DNA from: Clostridia bacterium
GTDB taxonomy: Bacteria > Bacillota > Clostridia > Christensenellales > CAG-138
Reading direction: 5' to 3'
DNA: 54,798 nucleotides
Assembly (NCBI GenBank): GCA_017395105.1
Contig: JAFPWD010000016.1
Location: 1-54,798 of the forward strand
Shown: positions 45,478-54,347 of the stretch, one piece after another
Numbering within the stretch: the first letter of the stretch is position 1
Layout: each line of letters opens with the position of its first letter
The notes under the pieces: model-generated
What the model saw: the letters and a program-made list of their open reading frames with translations, nothing else
Databases searched by the model: none
What the model was told of the DNA's origin: nothing
Made by a program: the position numbers and the translations under genes

Positions 45478-45981
45478 ATGCTTTATTTCAGTTTTGATGC
45501 CGAAACGGACGGGCTTTACGGCGAGGTCTTCGCCATTGCCGCGATCGTTGCGGGCGATAACGGCGAGATCGTGGACAGCTTCCTGCTCAAATGCGTCGAG
45601 CCCGGCGTTTCCGATCCCTGGACGAGGGAATACTGCCTGCCGAATCTTGCGGATATCCCGAGTTGTGAGAGCCGCGCCGAGCTTCGGCAAAGGTTTTGGA
45701 GCTTCTATATGCGCTGGCGAGATGAGTGCGTTGCGGTGGCGGACGTTCCTTGCCCCGTGGAGGCAGGTCTTCTGCGCGCCTGTGTGGAGGAGGATGAGGA
45801 AAACCGCCGCTTCCTTGCGCCGTATCCGCTGATCGACGTTGCCTCCGTGCTGTTTGCGCACGGCGTGGATCCGCATATCGACCGCTTCGAGTTCTCGGGG
45901 CATGAGGGAAGCAAACATAATCCCTTGGATGATATGATCGCTTCGACAAAATGCTTGCTGAAGGTTTTGAATAAGCGGTAA
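45478..45981 (+). CDS. Small DEDDh 3'-5' exonuclease
   Basis: 167 residues with the RNase H-like exonuclease fold: D7 and E9 in FSFDAETDG (motif I), a candidate D89 in VADVPCPVEAG (motif II) and H147 with D151/D152 in HNPLDDMIAS (motif III, DEDDh type). CGGAGGTG precedes the ATG. It lies between the array and the effector operon. Two roles fit: degrading the second messenger made by Cas10, as recalled for DEDD nucleases next to CorA effectors, or trimming prespacers, as DnaQ-like enzymes do in other systems. Its position beside the CorA-like gene favours the first. It is not fused to Cas2. Confidence 0.85.
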   Translation: MLYFSFDAETDGLYGEVFAIAAIVAGDNGEIVDSFLLKCVEPGVSDPWTREYCLPNLADIPSCESRAELRQRFWSFYMRWRDECVAVADVPCPVEAGLLRACVEEDEENRRFLAPYPLIDVASVLFAHGVDPHIDRFEFSGHEGSKHNPLDDMIASTKCLLKVLNKR

Positions 45982-46014
45982 GCCGCGAGAAATGTGCGGA
46001 AAAAGACAAGCGGG

Positions 46015-46043
46015 TTGACTTGCGGAATAAGCTATGATATAAT
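46015..46043 (+). promoter_or_regulatory. Promoter of the effector/cmr operon
   Basis: TTGACT (46015-46020), exactly 17 bases, TATAAT (46038-46043). The leader is about 60 bases to the ATG at 46112. The tight gene spacing downstream suggests one transcript through cmr6. Confidence 0.8.
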
Positions 46044-46111
46044 ATGCATGCTGTTTAAGCCGTATCGCATCGTGCATTTCAGTGTCAAAAATTCTCCACG
46101 GAGGATCAGCC

Positions 46112-47716
46112 ATGCTGGCATATAGCTATCATTCATTTATGTTGCCTCTCATCTGGGATCACGGAAACAAGGGTGATCCTTCCTTTGCCAAGCTTTGCCG
46201 CGTGTTTGACGATAATCCTTATTGGAATAACGCCGATCCCGATCCCGAAACGGGCTTCTCGCCGGAGGATGACCCGCTTGATTTCTATTCCGAATATCAG
46301 TATTTCTATCCGCAGGCGCGCGGCGCGCTGTACGGCTACGGCGGCAAGGTTGTGCGCTCATTCGTTATGGCGGAGCAGAGCGTACGCAACAAGGCGAAAT
46401 ATATCATCAAAAAGGGCGACACGACTTATAACCTGCTGCTAAATGCGATCAGGGTGAAGATATACTCAAGCGGCGTGATGCTGTTTATGCTCGAGTGCGA
46501 GAACCACGAGCATTGCGACCTTGCTTCGGTCAAGGCGATAAACGATTACGGAAGGAGGATCTGCCTTCCATTTATCAAGCCATTCGGTTCCGCCTGCGCG
46601 GACAAGCTTGAGATTGTTATAGACGATCTCGGAGTATTTGAAACGGACTTCGATGCGTTCCGGCAGAGAATGCTCGATGCTTCTGCAGATAAGGACAGCA
46701 GAAGGCGTGCGATCAATCTTGACTATATGGCGGGCTATATCCGCAGGTTGCTCGGCTTTGGCTCGGAGTATGAATTCGTTTCATCCGAAACGAGGAACAA
46801 AAAGCATATCTTCATCCGCCCCGCTTTGGATGATCGAATGTTCGTTGCCTGTGCTGTGACCGACAGGGAGCGGACGGGGGCTTTCCTTTCAGTTCCGGGG
46901 AACGATACCGAGAAAATAGAGCGCGAATATGCGTTCATGCGGGATGAACCGCTGCAAAAATCATTATATGAACTCATCTTTTTGGATAGAGAAGATTATT
47001 GCTCCTGTATGAATGAGAAGATGCGAAAGGAGCTGCTCGATGCGCATGTGTACAAGCGCTGGCTCGACAGCGGCAGCATCTATGCAATCGCCGCGCAGAG
47101 CCTTGTGATGCTTACGGACGGCGGAGCATCCTTCCTGGTTGATAATTTTTTGACCGAATACGTTAAGATGGCCTGTCTCTGCCTTGCTCAGCGCGCTTCG
47201 CTGATTCTTTTTCAAAAACAGATAGCAGCTATTTCAACAAGAATGAACGACGGCAAAAAACGCACGGGAGTCCGATCGGTTTCCGCGCTGATGAACGTTC
47301 AGGAGCGATTTTCAACCTTTGAAAGTCAGCTTTGCTTCGATGAGATAAGCTCGCAGGAGCAGGCAATCGAGCTTTACGATATGTTCCGCTCCTCGTTTAA
47401 GATCGAAGGCGAGCTGGAAAACGTCAAATCCCAGCTTGAAGGGCTGAACCATACCGCCGATACCTACCTCGAGCTCGGCTTCAATAAGATAGGCTATATC
47501 TTCGCTCTGCTTGGCGCGATCTATGCGCTCGGCGAGATATTTAAGGACGAGTTCGCCGCGCTGATCGGCCGTGGACTCGCCCGGCTGACGGGCAATTCGG
47601 AGTATGCATCCGAAGCCGCACCGCTCCCGGTATGGACGCTGTTCGGGATTCTTGTGCTTAGCGGTGCATTGGTGTGGTTCATAGTCAGATTCTATTACAG
47701 AAGGAGAAGAAGGTAA
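46112..47716 (+). CDS. CorA-like two-TM membrane effector of the type III system
   Basis: 534 residues from the ATG at 46112, which follows ACGGAGGA. A large soluble N-terminal region (1 to about 350) includes YFYPQARGALYGYGG and KAINDYGRRICLPF. A long helical stalk (about 400-460) then leads into two closely spaced TM helices (about 465-483 and 505-525) and a basic tail YYRRRRR. Stalk plus two C-terminal TM helices is the CorA plan, although the GMN motif of magnesium channels is not visible. As recalled, CorA-type proteins in HD-less type III-B loci are activated by SAM-AMP and disrupt the membrane. Annotation as that effector rests on topology and context. Confidence 0.6.
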   Translation: MLAYSYHSFMLPLIWDHGNKGDPSFAKLCRVFDDNPYWNNADPDPETGFSPEDDPLDFYSEYQYFYPQARGALYGYGGKVVRSFVMAEQSVRNKAKYIIKKGDTTYNLLLNAIRVKIYSSGVMLFMLECENHEHCDLASVKAINDYGRRICLPFIKPFGSACADKLEIVIDDLGVFETDFDAFRQRMLDASADKDSRRRAINLDYMAGYIRRLLGFGSEYEFVSSETRNKKHIFIRPALDDRMFVACAVTDRERTGAFLSVPGNDTEKIEREYAFMRDEPLQKSLYELIFLDREDYCSCMNEKMRKELLDAHVYKRWLDSGSIYAIAAQSLVMLTDGGASFLVDNFLTEYVKMACLCLAQRASLILFQKQIAAISTRMNDGKKRTGVRSVSALMNVQERFSTFESQLCFDEISSQEQAIELYDMFRSSFKIEGELENVKSQLEGLNHTADTYLELGFNKIGYIFALLGAIYALGEIFKDEFAALIGRGLARLTGNSEYASEAAPLPVWTLFGILVLSGALVWFIVRFYYRRRRR

Positions 47717-48255
47717 TGAGCAGTAACAACATACTCAAAAAACTGTATGATGCGATATGGCTCAAATACAAACTCAAAAAGCTGCGTTATGCGATGTGGC
47801 GAGTGAAGTGGCTCTTTCATTTCACAAGAAACAACCCCTGCCATACGCAGAGATTCTATCATGAGTTCATTAAGACGATTGGACTTGATGAATGGAAGAA
47901 ACTAAACCCCGAGATGCGAAACGCATGGAATGCCGCAGCGGGCAGCTTCGATAAGCAGTATGGGCTTGTGAAGGCTTGGCGCGGGATAGAATTCAAAGGG
48001 GAACCGTATTTGGACGGAAAAACACGCAACGAACCTGATGTTGAAGAGTTAAATAATAAAGCGAAGAAACTCGAGAAGCTCGTCGATCAGCTTGATAGAG
48101 TGCTGAAAGCTGCTATTGCGGCAAAAGTGGATGCGGACACACTGACACGCTCTACGGTCAAAAAGCTTAGCGAGTTGGCGGCCGAGATGGGTGAAACCGC
48201 AGAACGGCTTGTGCCTAAACAGGCGGACTCGAAGAAACCAAAACAGAAGAATTAA
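47716..48255 (+). CDS. Unknown coiled-coil protein in the cmr operon
   Basis: 179 residues. The ATG at 47716 shares a base with the stop of the CorA-like gene (TAATG), so it is translationally coupled. The N-terminal 50 residues are very basic and aromatic (LRYAMWRVKWLFHFTRN). A middle segment follows (about 50-110, LNPEMRNAWNAAAGSFDK), then a heptad-like helix (about 115-160, ELNNKAKKLEKLVDQLDRVL) and a charged tail. I recognise no domain. Its coupling to the membrane effector and place before cmr1 suggest it modulates that effector or docks it to the membrane or the Cmr complex; this is inference. Confidence 0.75.
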   Translation: MSSNNILKKLYDAIWLKYKLKKLRYAMWRVKWLFHFTRNNPCHTQRFYHEFIKTIGLDEWKKLNPEMRNAWNAAAGSFDKQYGLVKAWRGIEFKGEPYLDGKTRNEPDVEELNNKAKKLEKLVDQLDRVLKAAIAAKVDADTLTRSTVKKLSELAAEMGETAERLVPKQADSKKPKQKN

Positions 48256-48275
48256 ACACAAAGGAGGAAATGCCT

Positions 48276-49571
48276 ATGAGAAGTTTTGAACTGGTCTATG
48301 AACTTAAGCAGCAAACGCCGATCATACATTTTCAGTATGCTCAAAAGGGCGCCGCGCTGCGAGCTACGGAGGTCAAACCGAAGCTGGACAGGTATATCGC
48401 CAAACAGTACTGGAAGCTGACAGGGGCGAGTATACCGAAGAAGTGGTTGATCCAAGATGGAAAAGGCGCGCTGGCCGCCGATGCCGCCGAGCGCACCCGA
48501 GATAAGCGGTTGATCCCGGATGAAAAAGGCGCGCTGAATTACCGAATGGTGATAAAAAGCGAAGGCGAAGAGCACGTTGAACTTGGTCGCAAAACTCCAT
48601 ACGACATTTATTACGGAAACAGCGGCAGAGACAAGCCGATATTGGGATCAAAATCCAAAAAGCTTAGTCTGAAGCTGATCTGCACGGTCCGATATAAGGA
48701 TAACAGAACGGGCAAAACGCTGCTCGAGTTTATGAATGAGATGATCCCTTCCTTTTTCATCACGCATAACTTCGGATCGATGCAGCGAAAGGGATTCGGC
48801 TCGTATGTGATAGGCTCGCCTGATCGTGATGAGATAGCGAAAGCATTGACTGAGCACTATGGGGCAAGCCGCTGTTATGCGTTTGACGTCGATAATGATG
48901 ACATCAATGGCGATTTCAATACATTTGCAAGAATCAAGCATATTTACAGCATAATCAAATCCGGTGTCAATCTTGTTGACGGCACAGGCGATAATCATGG
49001 CAGATACAGGCGTTCGCTGCTGTTCTTATACATGCATGAAAGGCAGAATATCAGCAATGAAAAGGCGTGGCTTAAGCAGAACAATATGGCACCTACGAAC
49101 GTTGGCCTTAATGCCGGAGCGTGGCACCGACCTGCCGCCAACCATCCATCTCATTATGTCAGAGCGATTCTCGGCGTAGGTGAAAAGCTCGAGTTTCGCA
49201 ATTCTCTTGACAGGGAGAATCGCAGCAAGACGATAGTTAAGATCAAAAGCGATGTCATCGGCAGATTGAAATCACCGATCTTTTTCAAGGTGATAGGCAA
49301 CGTGGTCTACTATATCGGAGAACAAATCAATCCTGTGATATTTGGTCAAGACTTCGTGTTTACCTCACGCGGAACAGTAAAAAACCTTACTGTGCCGGCA
49401 GCCTCCCATTTTGATATTGCGGACTTTTTGGAATATTGCTACGAGCAGTTGAATTATAGCAGTGATGACATTCAAGCGAATTATCCCGGTTCGGGTTATA
49501 AGGCTCTAAGAGACTTTCCTCTGACAAGAGGTGTGAGAATAAGAAGATACGAAGGGGGTTCTTGGGCATGA
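48276..49571 (+). CDS. cmr1: Cmr1-type RAMP subunit
   Basis: 431 residues from the ATG at 48276, which follows AAGGAGG by 8 bases; an ATG at 48270 is too close to that site. The opening YELKQQTPIIHFQ, then ATEVKPKLDR, matches the RAMP start of Cmr1 in Bacteroidetes-like type III-B loci. The glycine-rich loop FGSMQRKGFGSY is a RAMP hallmark. Cmr1 caps the 3' end of the crRNA-bearing backbone and helps capture target RNA. Its stop overlaps the cas10 start (ATGA). The assignment to Cmr1 rather than another RAMP rests on gene order and these motifs. Confidence 0.8.
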   Translation: MRSFELVYELKQQTPIIHFQYAQKGAALRATEVKPKLDRYIAKQYWKLTGASIPKKWLIQDGKGALAADAAERTRDKRLIPDEKGALNYRMVIKSEGEEHVELGRKTPYDIYYGNSGRDKPILGSKSKKLSLKLICTVRYKDNRTGKTLLEFMNEMIPSFFITHNFGSMQRKGFGSYVIGSPDRDEIAKALTEHYGASRCYAFDVDNDDINGDFNTFARIKHIYSIIKSGVNLVDGTGDNHGRYRRSLLFLYMHERQNISNEKAWLKQNNMAPTNVGLNAGAWHRPAANHPSHYVRAILGVGEKLEFRNSLDRENRSKTIVKIKSDVIGRLKSPIFFKVIGNVVYYIGEQINPVIFGQDFVFTSRGTVKNLTVPAASHFDIADFLEYCYEQLNYSSDDIQANYPGSGYKALRDFPLTRGVRIRRYEGGSWA

Positions 49572-51106
49572 ATAAACAAACCTACATCGCCATCACCATC
49601 GGCCCCATTTTCGACACGATGAGCCTTGTTTCCACTCCCGCCGCGCTCTGGGCTTCGAGCTATATGTTTTCCTATATCTCAAAGCGCCTGCGCGAGGAGC
49701 TGATCGAAAGCGGAGTCGATAACGATGCGTTCATTACCCCGTATATGAAGGATGATACCGTGCTCGAGCGTAACCCGGGCGTGGGCATGCTTCCGGATCA
49801 TATCATCTTCAAAAAGCCGGAGGGTTTCACCTTTGCCGCCTTCGAACTCGCGAAGCAGGCCGTGCTCGAAGATGTGAATAAGAAGTTTCACATTCATGAT
49901 TTGAAATTCCTTTCGGAATACATAATGATCTCCGCGGTGGAGTTCGAGGCAAGCAACCCCATCATGGAGAGCAACGGCCCCATCAATGCGCTTGAGCTTG
50001 CAAAGGCGTTTGTGGCGAAGGAAAAATGCAATCCGCTGCTTGAATACTTCACAAATGATGGCAGCGACACAAACAAAAACAATGCTATCAAGGTCAGCGC
50101 AATGCAGATAATCGGCAATAACGGTCAAGAATGGCAGCTTCTCGACAGAATGAAGAATATACGCCAACTTGAGCATATTGCCCGCGCCGAAACGACAGAT
50201 AATTTCAAGCGCCATCGCTATTACGCGATAATCCGTTCCGACGGCGACAACGTGGGCAAGACCATCTCCGAGCTGACCAACGCCGATGAGTTCCACAGCT
50301 TCTCCGAGAGCTGCATATCGTTTTGCGAGGGGATAGCGGCGTTAGTTAAGAAATTCAACGGCGTTACGATCTACGCGGGCGGCGATGACCTGCTTGCGAT
50401 CCTGCCCTGTGAAAGCGGCGGGGATAAGCACCTTTTCCGCTTCGTGCGCCGTGCAAACGCGCTGTTCAAGGATAAGCTCGGAGCTATGTTCGAGGCCGCA
50501 AACAAGGCGCGAAGGGAAAAGAATCCAAACGCCGAGGAGTACGAGCCCTCGCTCACCTTCGGCATAACCGTTGCACACTATAAGTACCCGCTCTACGAAA
50601 CGCTTGAGGATTCTGCGAATCTGCTCTTTGGCGTTGGAAAAAGACAGGATGACTATAAAAACGCAGTCCTGCTTCGCCTTATCAAGCATTCGGGGCAGAC
50701 AAGCACCGTTTGGATCCATAACGACGTGCTTTCCGATGGTGTCATCTGCACGAAAAACGCGCTTATCTCCCTGCTCGATCGGGCGGTCGCGGGCGGCGAA
50801 GCATCAAATGACCTGCTGCTCTCCGCGTTCCATAAGGTCGCCATGTTCGAATCGCTTTTCAACTCGGTGGACAAGGCTCAGGTCGTCAACCTGTTCAAAA
50901 ACACCTTCGACGATACCTCCCACCAGGGCAGCGACTTCCTGCACAAGGAGCTGCCGGAGTTGTTTGGGGAGCGTATCCTCTCGGGAAGCATCGCGGCACT
51001 TGGCGCAGACGGCAAAAAACCCGATCCCAAGGATCCTGCCGCTGCGTTGAACAGCCTTATGAGGATAGTCAAATTCTACGTTGAAGAGGCAGGTGAAGAA
51101 AAATGA
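49568..51106 (+). CDS. cas10: Cas10 (Cmr2), cyclase-type, lacking the HD domain
   Basis: Large subunit of the Cmr complex. 512 residues, about half to two thirds of the usual length, because the N-terminal HD nuclease is absent. The protein opens directly with TYIAITIGPIFDTM and the LWASSYMFSYIS helix of the first Palm-side domain. The Palm motifs are RSDGDNVGK (about 223-231) and the catalytic GGDD at 271-274 (YAGGDDLLAI), so nucleotide-messenger synthesis is predicted to be intact while DNA cutting is not. The ATG at 49568 overlaps the cmr1 stop. It is coupled to cmr3 by another ATGA overlap. Confidence 0.93.
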   Translation: MNKQTYIAITIGPIFDTMSLVSTPAALWASSYMFSYISKRLREELIESGVDNDAFITPYMKDDTVLERNPGVGMLPDHIIFKKPEGFTFAAFELAKQAVLEDVNKKFHIHDLKFLSEYIMISAVEFEASNPIMESNGPINALELAKAFVAKEKCNPLLEYFTNDGSDTNKNNAIKVSAMQIIGNNGQEWQLLDRMKNIRQLEHIARAETTDNFKRHRYYAIIRSDGDNVGKTISELTNADEFHSFSESCISFCEGIAALVKKFNGVTIYAGGDDLLAILPCESGGDKHLFRFVRRANALFKDKLGAMFEAANKARREKNPNAEEYEPSLTFGITVAHYKYPLYETLEDSANLLFGVGKRQDDYKNAVLLRLIKHSGQTSTVWIHNDVLSDGVICTKNALISLLDRAVAGGEASNDLLLSAFHKVAMFESLFNSVDKAQVVNLFKNTFDDTSHQGSDFLHKELPELFGERILSGSIAALGADGKKPDPKDPAAALNSLMRIVKFYVEEAGEEK

Positions 51107-52335
51107 CCAAGTATCTATTCAAGTTTACCCCCGTTGAACCGTATTTCTTCGGGAATGAGAAAACGCTCGCAAAGTATCCCGAGTATGATGGGAAAAAGAA
51201 CGAACAAAACGATGCAGCTGCGAAAAAAACGGACGGGCAGAGCAATGCGCCGACCGCCGATACAGCCTCGATTCAGAGCCTTTACTTCGCTTCAAGCGAG
51301 GATACGCCGTCCCAATCCACGATACTCGGCGCGATAAGGCTCATGCTGCTGCTCGACAACGGCAGGAGCTTGACCGATTTTAATGCATACACGAAGGCCG
51401 AGAAAGACCTTATCGGCCCCAAGAGCTTTAAGCCCGATGAACATGATACGGAATTCGGCTGTATTAAAAGTATCTCTCCGCTGTTCATTATCGATGGAAA
51501 CGACCAAGCTTTCATCCCGATGCCGCGAGATCATGTCTTTTCCGACAAAAACGAAAACTACACCCCCTTTGGCGAATATAAGGCCATGCGCTGTGCCGAG
51601 GGCGAAAAGCTCTATCCGACCGAATACGATCCCAAAACCGCCGGGTGGTACACCTTCGTTTCGACCAATGGCGGCTGCATCAAGGATATGATCAGCTCCG
51701 AGGTGCGAGTTGGCATCAAACGCAAAACGCAAGACAAGGGCTTTTTCAAGCGCAGGTTTAAAAAGCTGAATAAAGACTATTCCTTCGCGGTGATCTGCGA
51801 GCTGAACTGCACGGTCGATGAAGACGGCATGTTCAGAAACGCGGGAACGCATCCCGATCAGGCTTTCTCCGATTGGCCCGTCCGCAAGACCGCCTTCCTC
51901 GGAAGGGCGCGTTCGCCGTTTGCGGTGGAGATCTATCAAACGGATATGGATATCGAAGCTTTATCGCAGCAGCTTCTTGATACAAAGCATAAGGCTACGC
52001 GGTATCCGAGCGCGGAATGCACTCTTGTTTACTGCCTCTCGGACGCCTTCGTTTTGCCCGAGAAAAAGTATGAAAACGTGCTCTTCGCCGCAACCGAAAC
52101 AAGGGATCATCGCTCGCTTTCAACGGGCGAGAAGAACGGCATGCTGTATAAGCGCAAGGATTTGAGCGTTATGCACCGCCTTCTTAAAGCGGGAAGCGTG
52201 CTCGTTTTCGAAAACGAGAAGACTGCGGCGTGCTGGATAAAAAATAACACCGACGGCCGTGAATCCGCTAAGAATATTGGCTATAATAGTTTCATTACAG
52301 TTCCAAAGAAGGAAGAAAACAAGGAGGAAGAATAA
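51103..52335 (+). CDS. cmr3: Cmr3-type RAMP subunit
   Basis: 410 residues. The start KYLFKFTPVEPYFFGNEKT and the glycine-serine segment SQSTILGAIRLMLL match Cmr3, the Cas5-like subunit that grips the 5' handle of the crRNA next to Cas10. A hydrophilic, Lys/Asp-rich insertion (about residues 28-55) looks disordered. It overlaps cas10 by the ATGA and directly abuts cmr4, as in standard III-B operons. Confidence 0.88.
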   Translation: MTKYLFKFTPVEPYFFGNEKTLAKYPEYDGKKNEQNDAAAKKTDGQSNAPTADTASIQSLYFASSEDTPSQSTILGAIRLMLLLDNGRSLTDFNAYTKAEKDLIGPKSFKPDEHDTEFGCIKSISPLFIIDGNDQAFIPMPRDHVFSDKNENYTPFGEYKAMRCAEGEKLYPTEYDPKTAGWYTFVSTNGGCIKDMISSEVRVGIKRKTQDKGFFKRRFKKLNKDYSFAVICELNCTVDEDGMFRNAGTHPDQAFSDWPVRKTAFLGRARSPFAVEIYQTDMDIEALSQQLLDTKHKATRYPSAECTLVYCLSDAFVLPEKKYENVLFAATETRDHRSLSTGEKNGMLYKRKDLSVMHRLLKAGSVLVFENEKTAACWIKNNTDGRESAKNIGYNSFITVPKKEENKEEE

Positions 52336-53157
52336 ATGAAAACGCATCTTTACAAGCTTACCTGCATCACCAATATGCACGTCGGTTCCGACTCTTCGAA
52401 TTACAGCATCGTGGATAACGAGGTCGAGAAGGACGATCTGCTCGGCTGCCCCACCATCCATTCCTCCGGCGTTAAGGGTGCGCTCAGGGATATGGCCGAA
52501 GGTCTCAAGCCTGATCTTTCGGAGAATGCGATAAATAGGATCTTCGGCGCACCTGCCGAGAAGAATAAAATCGAGACCCCGGGTGCCTTCGCCTTTGTTG
52601 GAGCGCATATGCTCACCCGTCCGCTTCGCGCTTCGGGCGGGAATTTGACCTATATCAACGTTACCACCCCGACCGTGGTAAACAACTTCATTACCCTCGT
52701 CAATAGCTTCGACTGCGTGCCGGAGGGACTTAAGGACCTCAAGCCGATCGATCCGATTTTCCATGAAAAACAGTTCCTCTGCACCATACAGGATATCAAG
52801 ATCGAGGATGAGGAGACCGCACCTCTCAGCATAGATCCTATGCAGATTGAGCTTCTCAAAACGCTGCTTGGAGGGGATTTTGCTCTGGTACAGAGCTTTG
52901 AGGACTATCCGCTGCCGGTGGTGGCGAGGAACAAGCTTGGCGAAAACAAGAATCTCTGGTATGAGGAGCTAGTTCCGCATCACACCGTGTTCTATCTCAT
53001 CATCATATCACCGGAGAAGTGTGATGCGGATATCGAGGTCGACAAGTGGCTCAAGGATGAAAGCATAGTTCAGTTCGGCGGCAATGCCTCGATCGGCTGC
53101 GGCTACACTCTTATGAAAAAATGGGAGGGAACAAACGATGAACAGAAAGATCGATAA
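52336..53157 (+). CDS. cmr4: Cmr4 backbone and target-RNA cleaving subunit
   Basis: Cas7-like subunit repeated along the crRNA. 273 residues. The RAMP start CITNMHVGSDSSN, IHSSGVKGALRD and the C-terminal FGGNASIGCGY are diagnostic. D27 in SIVDNEVEKDD is at the position of the catalytic Asp that cuts target RNA at 6-nt intervals, so RNA cleavage should be active. It begins one base after the cmr3 stop and overlaps cmr5 by 20 bases. Confidence 0.93.
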   Translation: MKTHLYKLTCITNMHVGSDSSNYSIVDNEVEKDDLLGCPTIHSSGVKGALRDMAEGLKPDLSENAINRIFGAPAEKNKIETPGAFAFVGAHMLTRPLRASGGNLTYINVTTPTVVNNFITLVNSFDCVPEGLKDLKPIDPIFHEKQFLCTIQDIKIEDEETAPLSIDPMQIELLKTLLGGDFALVQSFEDYPLPVVARNKLGENKNLWYEELVPHHTVFYLIIISPEKCDADIEVDKWLKDESIVQFGGNASIGCGYTLMKKWEGTNDEQKDR

Positions 53158-53575
53158 GCTTATCCCCAAAGCGATCGATGCGCTTAAGGACACGGCAAAC
53201 TGCAAGATCTCGACCGACGGAAGAAGCATCGACAGCGCCTACCGTTCCGCGATCTCATCCTTCGGAGCGGCGATCACGCTCGGAAGCCTGAAGGCTGCCG
53301 TAGCCGTATTTACCAAGGATGCCGAAGGCGGAGAAGCGGGCATCAAGCGCTCGGAGCTGCTTCGTGCGATACATTTCCTTGTTTTCGAAAATGAGGGATG
53401 GCTGGAAAAAGCTGAGGTTTTCAACAGGGTGATCGCAGAGACGGCTATATCGGCAAACGAGCGCAGCCTCAGGCGCAGATTCATCAATGCCGCCGTTGCG
53501 CTGAAGCTTGCGATGAATGCTTTTGAGCTGACAAAGAAGGAAAATACCGGAGGTGGTGAAGGTGCAGAATCTTAA
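53138..53575 (+). CDS. cmr5: Cmr5 small subunit
   Basis: All-helical small subunit lining the target-RNA channel. 145 residues with the typical core AISSFGAAITLGSLKAAVAVF and a later AIHFLVFENEG. It overlaps cmr4 by 20 bases and its end overlaps the cmr6 start. GGAGGGA in the cmr4 tail is its ribosome site. Confidence 0.9.
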   Translation: MNRKIDKLIPKAIDALKDTANCKISTDGRSIDSAYRSAISSFGAAITLGSLKAAVAVFTKDAEGGEAGIKRSELLRAIHFLVFENEGWLEKAEVFNRVIAETAISANERSLRRRFINAAVALKLAMNAFELTKKENTGGGEGAES

Positions 53576-54347
53576 CCTCTTATTCAATAAGACCTATTTT
53601 TCGGAACTCGAAGTTCCTGTCAATGATGGTGCACGCAAACGCAATGATAAATGGTTCAGTGTCCACAATAAGATGATAATCGGTATCGATCCCGATTCCG
53701 ATTCCCAACTCCCCCAATTCTCCGCCACGGATTACGCCAATTTCATGGATGAAGCAACGGCGGACAGGCTCTGCACCCATCGCTTCATTATGAAAACCCT
53801 CTACCCGGGACTGCTTGTCGGCACCGGCTATGCGCACGAGGCGACGCAGGGCTCGAACAACTGCATCAAGCTCGGCTTCTCCTTCGACTATGTGACGGGT
53901 CAGCCGTATATTCCGGGAAGCTCCGTGAAGGGTATGCTAAAAAGTTGCTTTAGCGAGGCAAGCGTTATCGGCGAGATCATGGAGCCAATGGGCGTGAAGC
54001 TGACCGATCAGCAGGTCAAGAATCTGCGAGAGCAGATCTTTGAAGGCAATCGTGACGTTTTCTTCGATGCTGTGATAAGAGCAGGCGACGAAAAGCAGCG
54101 TATCCTCGGAGAGGACTATATAACGCCGCACGGAAAAGATGAAACCAAGTCGCCCAACCCGCTTTTGATGCTCAAGATCCTGCCGGATGTTAAGTTCGAG
54201 TTCAGATTCAGGCTGACCGATTCCATGCTTTCGGAGGAGTGCATCGTATCCGCGGATGTCAAACGGCGCCTGTTTATGGAGCTGCTGTCCATCTTCGGCA
54301 TCGGCGCAAAGACCAACGTAGGCTACGGCATCCTCGAGCTGGTATAG
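53562..54347 (+). CDS. cmr6: Cmr6-type RAMP subunit
   Basis: Cas7-like subunit near the 3' end of the crRNA. 261 residues; PGLLVGTGYAHEAT, GQPYIPGSSVKGMLKS and the C-terminal GIGAKTNVGYGILEL are classic Cmr6 features. I chose the GTG at 53562 because CCGGAGG lies 8 bases upstream; earlier GTG codons overlap that site. The gene stops at TAG (54345-54347), but the same frame stays open for 87 more codons into a zinc-ribbon segment, raising the question of readthrough or a recent nonsense mutation. Confidence 0.92.
   Translation: MQNLNLLFNKTYFSELEVPVNDGARKRNDKWFSVHNKMIIGIDPDSDSQLPQFSATDYANFMDEATADRLCTHRFIMKTLYPGLLVGTGYAHEATQGSNNCIKLGFSFDYVTGQPYIPGSSVKGMLKSCFSEASVIGEIMEPMGVKLTDQQVKNLREQIFEGNRDVFFDAVIRAGDEKQRILGEDYITPHGKDETKSPNPLLMLKILPDVKFEFRFRLTDSMLSEECIVSADVKRRLFMELLSIFGIGAKTNVGYGILELV

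Noticed and set aside
49568-51106. HD nuclease domain in Cas10
   Set aside because: The protein starts directly with the Palm-side domain and no HD motif occurs before GGDD.
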